60,527 nt of DNA from the NCBI RefSeq assembly GCF_000955955.1, contig NZ_JYJG01000101.1, positions 1 to 60,527 of the forward strand. Reading direction: 5' to 3'. Below, one piece after another: positions 34,353 to 43,202 of the stretch (the first letter of the stretch is position 1; every line of letters begins with the position of its first letter). The notes beneath the pieces were generated by a model. The model had not been told where the DNA came from, did no database searches, and was given only the letters and a program-made list of their open reading frames with translations. Position numbers and translations under genes: made by a program. Source of the stretch: Lentzea aerocolonigenes. Lineage in GTDB: Bacteria > Actinomycetota > Actinomycetes > Mycobacteriales > Pseudonocardiaceae.

Positions 34353-35320
34353 TCGCGGTTCCCTTGTGGACTCTGACCCGTCAGGTGGGCGCGCCGCAGC
34401 ACGGCTACGGCCTCCTCGCGCCAGCGCTGGGCCGCTGTCATGGCTTTCGTGAAGCCAGGCGAGATGTGGATATGACCGTGGTGAAGGGAAAACGTCGCCG
34501 GCACGCCTGCTTCGGTGAGCCGCTCGGCGTAGCGTTCGCCGTCGTCGCGCAACGGGTCGTACTCGGCGGACATGATGTGGGCCGGCGGAAGGCCGGACAG
34601 GTCGGGCGCGAGCAGTGGTGAGACGTACGGATTCGTCGCCTGCTCGGGCGAGGCGAGGTAGTAGCGCACACACATCTCGCCGGCGGCGAGGGTGAGTCCG
34701 TAGCCGGTGGCGAACCTCTGATGCGAAGGCTGACCGAGGGTGAGGTCGAGCGCCGGAACTTCGAGCAGCTGGAAGGCCAGGCGCGGGCCTGCCTCGTCGC
34801 GGGCCTTGAGCGTGAGCGCGGCGGCCAGGTTGGCACCGGCGGAGCCGCCGCCGATCGTGATCAGGTCGTGCCGGGCACCGAGCTGGTCAGCGTGCTCGGT
34901 GACCCACAGCAGTGCCGCGTAGCAGTCGTTCAGCCCGGCTGGAAAGGGGTGCTCGGGTGCTTTGCGGTAGTCCACCGCGACCACGACACAGCCGGCGCCC
35001 GCGGCCCGTTCCGCGCACAGGATGTCGATGGCTTTGTGCTTGGCCGAACCGCCGATCCAGCCGCCGCCGTGCACGTAGAGGTGCACCGGGTGCGGGCCTG
35101 CGCCGAAGGGCGTGAAGACGTGCAGGTCGATCGTCCCTCCGTCGACCGGAATGGAGACCACGTGGCGGGACTTGATCTCGGGCGCCGGTTCCGTCAGCTG
35201 GGCGACGAGCGCCTCCGCGGCGGCAGTCTCGTTGGAGCGGAAGGCGGGGAAGTCGTCGATCTCGTCGGGCAGGGGTGGCAGGGTCGCCAGGAGGGCTTCG
35301 AGGAACGGGTCGAGCGGCAT
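34349..35320 (-). CDS. HSL-family esterase (323 aa)
   Basis: This is a cytosolic alpha/beta hydrolase of the hormone-sensitive-lipase group. VHLYVHGGGWIGGSAKHKA is the HGGG oxyanion motif, ITIGGGSAGANLAAALTLK the nucleophile elbow with Ser, PLRDDGERYAERL the Asp region and LHHGHIHIS the His. It prefers short acyl esters in relatives. It sits 18 bases after the beta-lactamase-like gene in the operon. Confidence 0.88.
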   Translation of the reverse strand: MPLDPFLEALLATLPPLPDEIDDFPAFRSNETAAAEALVAQLTEPAPEIKSRHVVSIPVDGGTIDLHVFTPFGAGPHPVHLYVHGGGWIGGSAKHKAIDILCAERAAGAGCVVVAVDYRKAPEHPFPAGLNDCYAALLWVTEHADQLGARHDLITIGGGSAGANLAAALTLKARDEAGPRLAFQLLEVPALDLTLGQPSHQRFATGYGLTLAAGEMCVRYYLASPEQATNPYVSPLLAPDLSGLPPAHIMSAEYDPLRDDGERYAERLTEAGVPATFSLHHGHIHISPGFTKAMTAAQRWREEAVAVLRRAHLTGQSPQGNRE

Positions 35321-35338
35321 GATCGGTTCCTTGGTTCG

Positions 35339-36484
35339 TCAGAGACAGATGCGGAGTGCTTCGCAGAGCGCTTCCGCCCGGTTGTCGCCCAGGCCGCCGG
35401 GACGGGCTGTCTGGTAGGCGAAGGCGATCTCCGATTCCGGGTGGGCGAAGGCGAGGCAGCCGCCGAAGCCGTCGTGGCCGAAGCTGCCGGGGCCGGCCAT
35501 CCGCCGTCGCGTCGAGCTGAGCTGGAATCCGGTGCCCCACCGGTTTCCTTCGTCGGGACCGGCGAACGGTGGTCCCGACGAGCGTTCGACCCGTGCGTCG
35601 CGCACCGCCTCCGGCCCGAGAAGCCGGATGCCGTCGACCTCGCTGACGGTGGCCGCGTAGAGCTTGGCGAGGCTTCGGGCGTTGGTCACCAGGTTGCCTG
35701 CCGGTATCTCGCACGACAGCAGGCAAGGACTGTTCACCTCGGCGATGAGGTTGGCGGGGTCGAGGGCTCCGCCCAGGCTGGTCGAGCGTTGCACCAGCGG
35801 ATCTGCGAGCGCCGCGGCCATGGACTGGGCGGCGGCGAGGTCGGTGTCCGGCAGCGGGTCCTGCAGGGTCCGGAAGTCGCCGGCGGCCGGATCCGTCCCG
35901 TAGGTCATCGCCAGGCCGAGCGGTTCCGCGATGTGCTCGCGCAGCCACTGGGCGGGCCGCCGGCCGGTCGCCCGGCGGAGCACTTCGCCTGCGAGCCAGC
36001 CGAGTGTGAGCGCGTGGTAACCGTATGCCGTACCCGGTTCCCAGGCAGGTGTCTGCCGGGCCAGTGCCGCTGCCACCGGGTCCCATGTGGACAGATCATC
36101 GACGCTCAGGTCCGCCTCGGGCGCCATCAGGCCCGCGCGGTGCGCGAGCAGCATCCGCACCGTCGTCGCGTGTTTGCCGTTGACCGCGAACTCGGGCCAG
36201 TACCGCTCGACCGGGGCGTCGAGTTCGAGCAGTCCGCGCTCGGCGGCCATCAGCAGGCAGATCGTGGTGACGCCTTTGCTGACGGAGAACACGACGGTGC
36301 GGAGGTCAGGCGTCCAGACGCCCTCGTCGGTCCGCCCGGCCCAGATGTCCACGACCGGTGTGCCCGACGCGTAGACCACGCAGGAGGCAGCGGTGTCGCC
36401 GCGCTGCCGGAAGTTGTCCGCGAAAGCGTCCGCGACCGGTTCGAAGCCCGCCGTGACCAGACCCTCGACGTGTACCGCCGTCAC
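35339..36484 (-). CDS. Beta-lactamase-fold esterase (class C-like, 381 aa)
   Basis: This serine hydrolase is related to EstB/LovD esterases rather than to true antibiotic lactamases. SVSKG gives the S67-x-x-K70 catalytic pair. AYGYHALTLGWLAGEVLRRA holds the Tyr. FGHDGFGGCLAFAHPESE is the C-terminal KTG-like region with His instead of Lys. No signal peptide is seen, so it acts in the cytosol. GTG 36484 overlaps the stop of the neighbouring hydrolase. Confidence 0.85.
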   Translation of the reverse strand: MTAVHVEGLVTAGFEPVADAFADNFRQRGDTAASCVVYASGTPVVDIWAGRTDEGVWTPDLRTVVFSVSKGVTTICLLMAAERGLLELDAPVERYWPEFAVNGKHATTVRMLLAHRAGLMAPEADLSVDDLSTWDPVAAALARQTPAWEPGTAYGYHALTLGWLAGEVLRRATGRRPAQWLREHIAEPLGLAMTYGTDPAAGDFRTLQDPLPDTDLAAAQSMAAALADPLVQRSTSLGGALDPANLIAEVNSPCLLSCEIPAGNLVTNARSLAKLYAATVSEVDGIRLLGPEAVRDARVERSSGPPFAGPDEGNRWGTGFQLSSTRRRMAGPGSFGHDGFGGCLAFAHPESEIAFAYQTARPGGLGDNRAEALCEALRICL

Positions 36485-37314
36485 GTTCGCGCACTCCTTC
36501 GGACGGTGTTGCGCCGGATCTGCTCGACGATGTCAGTCCACAATGGACTTGGCAGCTCGTGGCCCATGCCGGCGTGGATGGTCAACGTCGAGTCCGGGAT
36601 CTGCTCGTGCATGACCTTGGCCGCGACGACGTCGATCAGCTGGTCGCCGTCCCCGTGGATGATCGTGGTGGGTACATCGATCCGATGCAGCCGGAGCGTG
36701 CGGTCGCGCGAACGATCGACCGCCTCCAGTTGCCGTTCGATGCCGTCCGGGTCGTAGTCGCGGTCGTACATCTGGCCGCCGAGCTCGCGCAGCCACGCGA
36801 CGTCCTGCTGGTATCCGGGTGAGGCGCAGGGGGCTTCGTTGTCGAGGTACAGCGCGATGGCCTCATCGCGATCGCGGGCGCGTGGCCGGTGCATGCGATC
36901 ATCGACGACTTCCCGGCCGGCGAAGAAGTCCACGCTGGGCGCGGTGTAGATCAACGCGAGAGACCGGACGCGGTCCGGGTGCTCGAGGGCGAGCTCCTGG
37001 GCGATCATGCCGCCCATCGACTGCCCGGCCACGTGCGCCGCGGGTATCTCGAGGGCGGCGAGCAGTCCGGCGGCGTCGCTCGCCATCTCCGCCAGCGTGT
37101 AGCCGCCCGCGGGAAACTTCTGCGACAGCCCGACGTCCCTGTTGTCGAAGCGGATCACGTGAAATCCCGCGTCCGCGAGCTGTCGGCAGAGTTCGGCACG
37201 CCATCCGATCCGGTGCGCGCCCAGTCCCTGGATCAGCAGCAGCGGGGGCAGCCCGGCAGCTCCGAAGGTGTCGTAGTCCAGCGAGACGCCGCCGGAGGTG
37301 GTGATCTGTGTCAT
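36481..37314 (-). CDS. Alpha/beta hydrolase (277 aa)
   Basis: This is a cytosolic hydrolase of the lactonase/haloperoxidase-like group. LLLIQGLGAHRIGWRAEL is the oxyanion region, VAGQSMGGMIAQELALEH the nucleophile elbow, IIHGDGDQLIDV the Asp and MGHELP the His. GGGGAG 5 bases before ATG 37314 is a strong ribosome site. It is the second gene of the operon, 9 bases after the MFS carrier. Confidence 0.88.
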   Translation of the reverse strand: MTQITTSGGVSLDYDTFGAAGLPPLLLIQGLGAHRIGWRAELCRQLADAGFHVIRFDNRDVGLSQKFPAGGYTLAEMASDAAGLLAALEIPAAHVAGQSMGGMIAQELALEHPDRVRSLALIYTAPSVDFFAGREVVDDRMHRPRARDRDEAIALYLDNEAPCASPGYQQDVAWLRELGGQMYDRDYDPDGIERQLEAVDRSRDRTLRLHRIDVPTTIIHGDGDQLIDVVAAKVMHEQIPDSTLTIHAGMGHELPSPLWTDIVEQIRRNTVRRSART

Positions 37315-37323
37315 CGGTCTCCC

Positions 37324-38622
37324 CTATCGGATCGAGCGGATGCACATGGCGAGCGCGCCGGCGGCAAGCGCGAACACCGCACTGAACAGGAACAGCGAGC
37401 CGTAGCCGAGGCTGCTGATCAGAGCGCCCGCGACGAGTGGCGACACGAGCTGCGGCAGGCCGGTGGCGACGTTGAGGATCGCGAAGTCGCGTCCCTCGCT
37501 CTCCTTGTCCGGCAACACCAATGACATGACCGCGAGATCGACGGCGAAGTAGGTGCCCAGTGCCGCGCCGGAGACCGCGGAGTACACGAGCATCCCGGTC
37601 CAGGTGTGGCTGACCACCGGGATGATCTGCGACAGCCCGAGACCGACGGCGCTGACCGCGATGAAAAGCTTGCGCCGGTCGAGCTTGTCGGCCAGCCAGC
37701 CGCAGAGCGTCGCCACGGCGATCCAGGCGCCGAGCGACACCGTCGCCAACGTGCTCACGGCGACCGCGACGTCGCCGCCGGGAACGTTGTGGGCACCGAC
37801 GTAGTCCTGCACCGCGTAGAACATGTACCCGGAGACGGTGAAGTAGGCCATGAACAGGCCGAAGCGGCTCGCGAAGGCCAGAACGAAGTCACGGTGGCGG
37901 AACGCGCGGAAGAAGACACCCGCCGCTGCCATCGCACCTCGGCGCTCTGCCTGTTCCACCGTCACGAGGTCGAGCGAGGACGGCTCCCGTGCACCGGCCA
38001 CGAACGCGAGGGTTGTGACGGCCAGCACGAGGGCGAGGATCGTGTAGCCCCAGAACTGGCTGACCCGGCTGACCAGGTTGACCCCGACGAGAACGCCCAT
38101 CGGTGTGCCGAGGCCGATCACCGCGGAGGCGACGCCCCGGCGGTGCACCGGCACCCGGTCGGGCAGGATCGCCGCGATGGCGCCGCCGTAGAAGTTCGCG
38201 GTGAACCACAACACCGTCATCACCAGTGCGAGCGCGACCAGTCCGGTCGTCATGCCCATGGCGATCGTCAGCACCCCGGAGGCCAGCGCCATGACGACCA
38301 GCCACGGAGCTCGCCGTCCGAACCGGGACCGGGTGCGGTCGGACAGTGCTCCGCCGGCAGGCAGGGCGATCATCGAGGCGACCGCGGCCAGTGTCGTCAG
38401 CAGCGCCAGGACACCGACCTTGGAGTCCGGCGCGAGCTGCGCCACCTGCGCGGGCAGCAGAATCATGCCGATCCCGTTGAACAAGGCGTACAACGCGGTC
38501 GTCGCCGGGAAGACGAAGGTCAGGAGCCGGCTCAGGCGAATCGGGTCAGGAGCGGGAGAAACGTGGCCTGACGGGACGTGACCGGGTCTCGGGTCGGTGC
38601 TGACGGGGATCGTGTCGTCCAT
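37324..38622 (-). CDS. MFS transporter (432 aa)
   Basis: This is a twelve-helix permease. ALSDRTRSRFGRRAPW is the cytosolic MFS motif between helices 2 and 3, as in GPH-type sugar or glycoside carriers. WLADKLDRRKLFI repeats it in the second half. It leads the operon of four hydrolases and diverges from the LacI gene, so it probably imports the substrate or its first breakdown product. ATG 38622 (MDDTIPVSTD) is the chosen start. Confidence 0.85.
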   Translation of the reverse strand: MDDTIPVSTDPRPGHVPSGHVSPAPDPIRLSRLLTFVFPATTALYALFNGIGMILLPAQVAQLAPDSKVGVLALLTTLAAVASMIALPAGGALSDRTRSRFGRRAPWLVVMALASGVLTIAMGMTTGLVALALVMTVLWFTANFYGGAIAAILPDRVPVHRRGVASAVIGLGTPMGVLVGVNLVSRVSQFWGYTILALVLAVTTLAFVAGAREPSSLDLVTVEQAERRGAMAAAGVFFRAFRHRDFVLAFASRFGLFMAYFTVSGYMFYAVQDYVGAHNVPGGDVAVAVSTLATVSLGAWIAVATLCGWLADKLDRRKLFIAVSAVGLGLSQIIPVVSHTWTGMLVYSAVSGAALGTYFAVDLAVMSLVLPDKESEGRDFAILNVATGLPQLVSPLVAGALISSLGYGSLFLFSAVFALAAGALAMCIRSIR

Positions 38623-38735
38623 GACAGATCTCTCCTCGGGTGCGACCACCTCGCCGAGACGCGGCGAAGGGCGACCTGGATCGGTAGAGCAGCGAAAACG
38701 GTGCGGATCTCCCCTGCTCACCACTTGTGGCGGTG

Positions 38736-38751
38736 TCTAATACGTATTAGA
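38736..38751. promoter_or_regulatory. LacI-family operator, perfect 16-bp palindrome
   Basis: TCTAATACGTATTAGA is exactly self-complementary, with the central CG typical of LacI-family sites. It lies in the divergent region between the MFS-hydrolase operon (start 38622) and the LacI gene (start 38817), and it is the only AT-rich element there. Confidence 0.8.
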
Positions 38752-38816
38752 TGCGGCACGCTAACCTGTGGACGTCCGGAAGCGCAAGACATCGACGAAA
38801 TCGGCCGGGAGCAGTG

Positions 38817-39806
38817 GTGGGGCGAGTCACCAGCAGGGATGTCGCACGCGAGGCCGGGGTCTCCCAGACCACCGTGAGCTTCGTGCTCAACGGCAAGGAC
38901 GAGCACGGCATCGCAGCCGAGACACGTCGCCTCGTGCTGGAGACGGCGGACCGGCTCGGGTACGTGCCTTCGGGCATCGGCCGTGCGATGCGCAAGGGGC
39001 GCGGCCAGGTCGTGTTGTGCGTGATCCCGGACCTTCCCGTCGCCGAGGCGATGGAACAGTTCAAACTCACCCTCGGTGCGTCCCTCGCTGAGGCCGGTTA
39101 CGCGTGCGTGTACCTGCACCACGCCAAGCCGACCGTGCCGCTGGCCCAGACGTGGCAACACATTCAGCCCGCGATCGTCGTCGCCTTCGGCAGCTTGCCG
39201 CCCAGCGACGCGCGAACACTGAAGCAGGCGGGCATTCCGTTGCTCGAAGGCGTTCTCGCCCCGGAGAACGCGCGGATGACGGGCCTGAACCAGGAGGACG
39301 TCGGACGACTCCAGGTCGAACACCTCGCGGCCCGCGGTCACCGGCGCATCGGCTTCGCGGCACTGGACGACCCCCGGGAGAGCCCGTTCTGCCCGCCACG
39401 CCTGAAGGGAGCCAGACGAGCCTGCCGCGATTTGGGCCTGCCGGCACCGAAGGTCGTCGACCTGCGCTACTCGCAGGAGAGCGCCAGCGCCGCAGTGACG
39501 AAGTGGACGCGGGGCACCAACCCGGTCACGGCGGTCGCCGCCTTCAACGACCTCCTCGCCCTTGCCATCCTGGCGAGCTGCCGCACCCAGGACATCACCG
39601 TCCCGGACGACCTGGCGCTCATCGGAGTCGACGACCTGCCCATCGCCTCGCTCGCGGTACCGGCGCTGACCACCATCGCGATGGACCTCACCGCGATCGC
39701 CGTCAGCCTCACCACGACCGTCCTCTCGCTGATCGACAAGGGCGCTCCGGCAACTCCAGCCGACCCGGCCGCCATCCTCACCCTGGTCCAGCGAGACACC
39801 ACCTGA
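38817..39806 (+). CDS. LacI-family repressor of the esterase operon (329 aa)
   Basis: The N-terminal helix-turn-helix is VTSRDVAREAGVSQTTVSFV with LNGKD. A hinge and a sugar-binding-type effector domain follow (IPLLEGVLAPENARMTGLNQ, VEHLAARGHRRIGFAALDD, VPDDLALIGVDDLPIASL). GTG 38817 is chosen because GGGAG lies 5 bases before it; ATG 38751 would lie inside the operator. It probably represses the divergent MFS-esterase genes until a sugar-like or glycoside ligand binds. Confidence 0.88.
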   Translation: MGRVTSRDVAREAGVSQTTVSFVLNGKDEHGIAAETRRLVLETADRLGYVPSGIGRAMRKGRGQVVLCVIPDLPVAEAMEQFKLTLGASLAEAGYACVYLHHAKPTVPLAQTWQHIQPAIVVAFGSLPPSDARTLKQAGIPLLEGVLAPENARMTGLNQEDVGRLQVEHLAARGHRRIGFAALDDPRESPFCPPRLKGARRACRDLGLPAPKVVDLRYSQESASAAVTKWTRGTNPVTAVAAFNDLLALAILASCRTQDITVPDDLALIGVDDLPIASLAVPALTTIAMDLTAIAVSLTTTVLSLIDKGAPATPADPAAILTLVQRDTT

Positions 39807-39810
39807 CCAC

Positions 39811-39963
39811 TCAGCCGTTGGCGGCCAGGAGCTGGGTGACGGCCTGCCGGGCGATCCGGCCGGGATACGAGTCCCGGTTAGCGTCGAAGCCGTGGTCGGG
39901 GTAGATGGAACGGCCGATCACGACCAGGCCGGTGGCAGGCACGGCGATGATCAGGTGTCCGTT
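39811..39963 (-). pseudogene. C-terminal remnant of a serine hydrolase
   Basis: Fifty residues (NGHLIIAVPATGLVVIGRSI, YPDHGFDANRDSYPGRIARQ, AVTQLLAANG) look like the last strand and helix of a class-C beta-lactamase-like protein. A TAG sits directly upstream in frame (39964-39966). The rest of the gene is absent, replaced by the pyridoxal kinase promoter. Confidence 0.6.
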
Positions 39964-39976
39964 CTAGGGTGGGCGC

Positions 39977-40828
39977 ATGAAGGTTCTGTCCATCCAGTCG
40001 GTCGTCGCCCACGGCCACGTCGGCAACTCCGCCGCCGTGTTCCCGCTGCAGCGCCTCGGGGTCGAGGTCGTCCCGATCCCCACGGTGAACTTCTCCAACC
40101 ACACCGGGTACGGCGCGTGGCGCGGTCCGCTGCTGCCGCCGTCGGACGTGGCCGAGATCCTGCTCGGGGTGGAGGAACGCGGGGTGTTCCCGCAGGTCGA
40201 CGCCGTGCTGTCCGGCTACCAGGGAGGCACGGGCATCGCCGATGTGATCATCGACGCGGTGCGCAGGGTGAAGGCCGCGAACCCGGCGGCGCTCTACGCG
40301 TGCGACCCGGTGATGGGCAACGCCAAGTCCGGGTGCTTCGTCGCGCCCGAGATCCCCGTGCTGCTGCGCGACCGGGTCGTGCCGGTGGCCGACATCATCA
40401 CCCCGAACCAGTTCGAGCTGGGCTTCCTCACCGGCACCGAGCCGGCGAGTGTCGAGGACACGCTGGCGTCGGCCGATCTCGCCCGCGCGATGGGCCCGTC
40501 GACCGTGCTGGTCACGAGTGTCGAGCGGCCCGACCGGGAGGAGGGCACGATCGAGATGCTCGTCGTGGACACCGCCGGGTCGTGGCTCGTGAGCACCCCG
40601 CACCTGCCGTTCAAGGCGAACGGGTCCGGCGACGTCACGGCCGCGCTGTTCACCGCCCACTACGTGCAGACGAAGGACGCGGCACTGGCCCTGGAGCGCA
40701 CCGCGTCGAGCGTCTTCGACCTGATCGACCTGACCCACCGCTCCGGTGAGCGCGAGCTGCGGCTGGTGCAGGCCCAGGAGTTCTACGCGACGCCGCGAAT
40801 GCAGTTCAAGGCCGAACAGGTGCGCTGA
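39977..40828 (+). CDS. pdxY: Pyridoxal/pyridoxine kinase (283 aa)
   Basis: This phosphorylates pyridoxal in vitamin B6 salvage. It is a ribokinase-fold protein: VLSIQSVVAHGHVGNSAAVF at the start, VDAVLSGYQGGTGIADVI, YACDPVMGNAKSGCFVAPEI and DIITPNQFELGFLTG for substrate binding, and PFKANGSGDVTAALF with the catalytic Asp. The length matches PdxY. ATG 39977 stands alone without an operon partner. Confidence 0.93.
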   Translation: MKVLSIQSVVAHGHVGNSAAVFPLQRLGVEVVPIPTVNFSNHTGYGAWRGPLLPPSDVAEILLGVEERGVFPQVDAVLSGYQGGTGIADVIIDAVRRVKAANPAALYACDPVMGNAKSGCFVAPEIPVLLRDRVVPVADIITPNQFELGFLTGTEPASVEDTLASADLARAMGPSTVLVTSVERPDREEGTIEMLVVDTAGSWLVSTPHLPFKANGSGDVTAALFTAHYVQTKDAALALERTASSVFDLIDLTHRSGERELRLVQAQEFYATPRMQFKAEQVR

Positions 40829-40993
40829 GCCCGCGTCGGCGATGGCATGGCAGTCAGATGTGCCGGGCAGCGGGTTCGCCGCTGCTGCAACAGCATTTCT
40901 CCCGGCTGGTCCCCGCGGTGAAACGTTCGGTGTTCCGGTCGCGCGTCGCTGTGACCCGGACGGTCGGCGACGCGACGCCCCCGGCCCTGCGCG

Positions 40994-41572
40994 TCAGACG
41001 ACAGAGCGGTGAGCCAGCTTCTGCCCGTCGAGCAGGCCCGCCACCACCGTGCCCCACAACACGATCGCCCCACCGAAGCCGGGCACCAGTCGCCACGACC
41101 AGCCCAGCCCGGCCACGCCAAGGCCGACCGCGAGCACACCCACACCACAGAGCAACGCGGCCAGCAACAGAAACCTGGTGGAACCGAAGAGCTTCGCGAA
41201 CGGCACGAAATGCACTCCGACAACGAACAGCACCCACGCCGGCACCGCCTGCGGCAGATCGAGCACCGTCAACAGCCGCGACCCCGCGAAGATCGCGACC
41301 ACCATCAGCAACACCGCGATCCCGTACGTCCGGCCGAACGGGCCGGCCTCCCGCCCGCCACCGCCAGGCAACCGCCCAGCGAACCGGCCGAAGCGGAGCA
41401 CCCAGCCCGCGAGGCCTGCGGCGATCACCACACCGAGCACCATCAGCACGGTCCCACCGCTGGAAAGCGCGGCCACACCGGAGAACCACCACCCGATGCC
41501 GAACCCCACCCCGATCAACGACGCGATCATCAACGTGATCACGTGGCTCTTGGAGAACAGCTCGTCAGTCAA
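40994..41572 (-). CDS. Six-helix membrane protein of unknown function (192 aa)
   Basis: Hydrophobic segments: ITLMIASLIGVGFGIGWWF, VLMVLGVVIAAGLAGWVL, YGIAVLLMVVAIFAGSRLL, VPAWVLFVVGVHFVPFAKL, FLLLAALLCGVGVLAVGLGV and GGAIVLWGTVVAGLLDGQ. A glycine-rich loop follows the second helix. The TTG start at 41572 has GAGG 8 bases upstream. No family was recognised. It is a conserved-looking integral membrane protein. Confidence 0.75.
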   Translation of the reverse strand: MTDELFSKSHVITLMIASLIGVGFGIGWWFSGVAALSSGGTVLMVLGVVIAAGLAGWVLRFGRFAGRLPGGGGREAGPFGRTYGIAVLLMVVAIFAGSRLLTVLDLPQAVPAWVLFVVGVHFVPFAKLFGSTRFLLLAALLCGVGVLAVGLGVAGLGWSWRLVPGFGGAIVLWGTVVAGLLDGQKLAHRSVV

Positions 41573-41743
41573 CGTCGTACCTCGTTCTGTTCAAGTCCAC
41601 ACGCGACGCGCTGGAGCACAAGGTCACCGATGCCGACGTGAACAGCCCGGAAAAAGGTGGCACCGAGTCTGACACGAAAGCCCATGCGAGATCGCGCTGT
41701 GGATGCGCGGCAGCTGACACGCCGCCGCGCAAGCCCGACCTGC

Positions 41744-41908
41744 TCAGTTGCCGTCGTTGCCCAGGCCGATGATGCAGGCCGTGGGGAGGCCCTCATCGGC
41801 ATGCACGCCCGCATCCGCCGGGGCTTCAGTGGCGGCAGCCTGCCCCACGGTCAACCCGAACATCAGCATCGCACCGATGGTTGCCAGCACTGCACGAGAA
41901 GCCGTCAT
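41744..41908 (-). CDS. Small secreted peptide (54 aa)
   Basis: ATG 41908 is preceded by AGGGGGA at a 6-base distance. MTASRAVLATIGAMLMFGLT ends in a signal-peptide cleavage-like VGQAAA. The mature part would be about 27 residues: TEAPADAGVHADEG, then LPTACIIGLGNDGN with a single Cys. The frame has clean GC-rich third positions. The family is unknown; it could be a signalling or structural peptide. It lies between a membrane protein and the secreted protease, all on the minus strand. Confidence 0.6.
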   Translation of the reverse strand: MTASRAVLATIGAMLMFGLTVGQAAATEAPADAGVHADEGLPTACIIGLGNDGN

Positions 41909-41999
41909 CTGCGTTCCCCCTGGTGGTTGATCGTTCGACCGAGCGTAGCGCGCTGACCCGGTGACCGGCGGGCATGATCGCCCCTTTCCCGGCAGGACT

Positions 42000-43028
42000 T
42001 CAGTAGACGCGCACGCCGTAGGCGTTCAACGCCTCCACCACGGGCTGGAAGAACGTGGTGCCGCCGCTGGAGCAGTTCCCGCTGCCACCCGAGGTGAGGC
42101 CGAGCGCGGTGTTGCCGGCGAACAGGGAACCACCGCTGTCACCACCTTCGGCGCACACGGTGGTCCTGATGAGTCCGTACACCGTGGTGCCGTCGCTGTA
42201 GTTCACCGTCACGTTGAGCCCGGTCACCTGGCCCGTGCGGAACCCGGTCGTGCTGCCGCTGCGCCCGACCGACTGGCCCACGTACGGGTCGGCGGCCCTG
42301 GAGATGTCACGGGTGGTGCCGTTGTAGAGGTTCACCGCGCCGGGCCGCGCGATGCCGGAGGTGTAGCGGATGAGGGCGTAGTCGTTGCCGGGGAAGCTGC
42401 TGCCCTCACGCGTGCCGATCACCTGGCCTCCGGCGGCCGACCAGGTGGCCGCCGCGTTGCCGCAGTGGCCCGCAGTCAGGAACCACGCGGTGCTGCTGCC
42501 CGGCCGGTTCACGTTGAACCCGAGCGAACAGCGGTACGGGCCGCCGTAGATGGCGTCGCCACCGGTGATCGTCGTGGTGAACGCGCCGGGTACGTGCTCC
42601 AGCCGTGCCGTGTCCCCGAGCCCGGCGAGCACGCCGCGCAGTTTCGCCAGCTTCTCGCCGGTCACCGTGCTGTCGGCGGACACGAGGACCTGGTTCGTCC
42701 TCGGGTCGATCCCCCACGAAGTGCCGGGGATCGCCGCGGACCGGTCCAGCTTCTCGGTCGCGGCCTTCAGCACCGCGCCGCTGCGGGTGACGAACCGGGG
42801 CACCGCACCCGCGGCGCGGACGGCGTGAGCGGTCTCGGTGTCGGTCACCGCGACGACGAGCCTGCCCGTCGCGGAGTCCTGGTAGGACCCCGCGGTGCGG
42901 TCGCCCAGCCGGTCGGCGACCGCGGTGGCGAGATCGGTGGTGGCCGCCGCGACGTCGGCGGAGGCGGATGGGGTGAGAGCGACGCCCAGCAGCAGGGTGG
43001 CGGTCAGGGCGGCGAGACGGGATTTCAT
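42000..43028 (-). CDS. Secreted S1 serine protease with propeptide (streptogrisin/alpha-lytic type, 342 aa)
   Basis: This is an extracellular protease. A Sec signal ([20 protein letters not shown]) is followed by an alpha-lytic-type propeptide (about 30-160). The catalytic domain begins near [17 protein letters not shown] and has His in [14 protein letters not shown], Asp in [13 protein letters not shown] and Ser in [14 protein letters not shown]. Cysteine pairs match streptogrisins. ATG 43028 has a strong AGGAGG; the frame stays open upstream, but the signal peptide fixes the start. The leader can fold over the ribosome site. Confidence 0.92.
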   Translation of the reverse strand: MKSRLAALTATLLLGVALTPSASADVAAATTDLATAVADRLGDRTAGSYQDSATGRLVVAVTDTETAHAVRAAGAVPRFVTRSGAVLKAATEKLDRSAAIPGTSWGIDPRTNQVLVSADSTVTGEKLAKLRGVLAGLGDTARLEHVPGAFTTTITGGDAIYGGPYRCSLGFNVNRPGSSTAWFLTAGHCGNAAATWSAAGGQVIGTREGSSFPGNDYALIRYTSGIARPGAVNLYNGTTRDISRAADPYVGQSVGRSGSTTGFRTGQVTGLNVTVNYSDGTTVYGLIRTTVCAEGGDSGGSLFAGNTALGLTSGGSGNCSSGGTTFFQPVVEALNAYGVRVY

Positions 43029-43035
43029 CAGGATC

Positions 43036-43084
43036 CTCCTTGGTGCAGGGGAACACACCCTTTTCCAGGTGTGCCAAGGAAAAG
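43036..43084 (-). promoter_or_regulatory. Structured leader that can hide the protease ribosome site
   Basis: On the mRNA strand CCTTGG (43079-43074) pairs with CCAAGG (43043-43038), which overlaps the AAGGAGG ribosome site. CACACC and GGTGTG (43073-43068 and 43059-43054) form an inner stem. An alternative CTTTTCC/GGAAAAG stem (43084-43078 with 43066-43060) uses the same bases and cannot form together with it. This arrangement could control translation. Confidence 0.5.
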
Positions 43085-43202
43085 ACCTCACAACGGTCGC
43101 CTGTGAGAGCGCGACCACACCTCGAGTCTACGACCGGTGCGTCTGCCCGGATTACGGCGAACGCCCCAACCCGCGCCTGGCAGCTCAGTCTGTCCGTTCT
43201 TG

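Noticed and set aside
35339..36484. Antibiotic-resistance beta-lactamase
   Set aside because: No signal peptide, EstB-like motif pattern and an esterase-gene context argue for an esterase.
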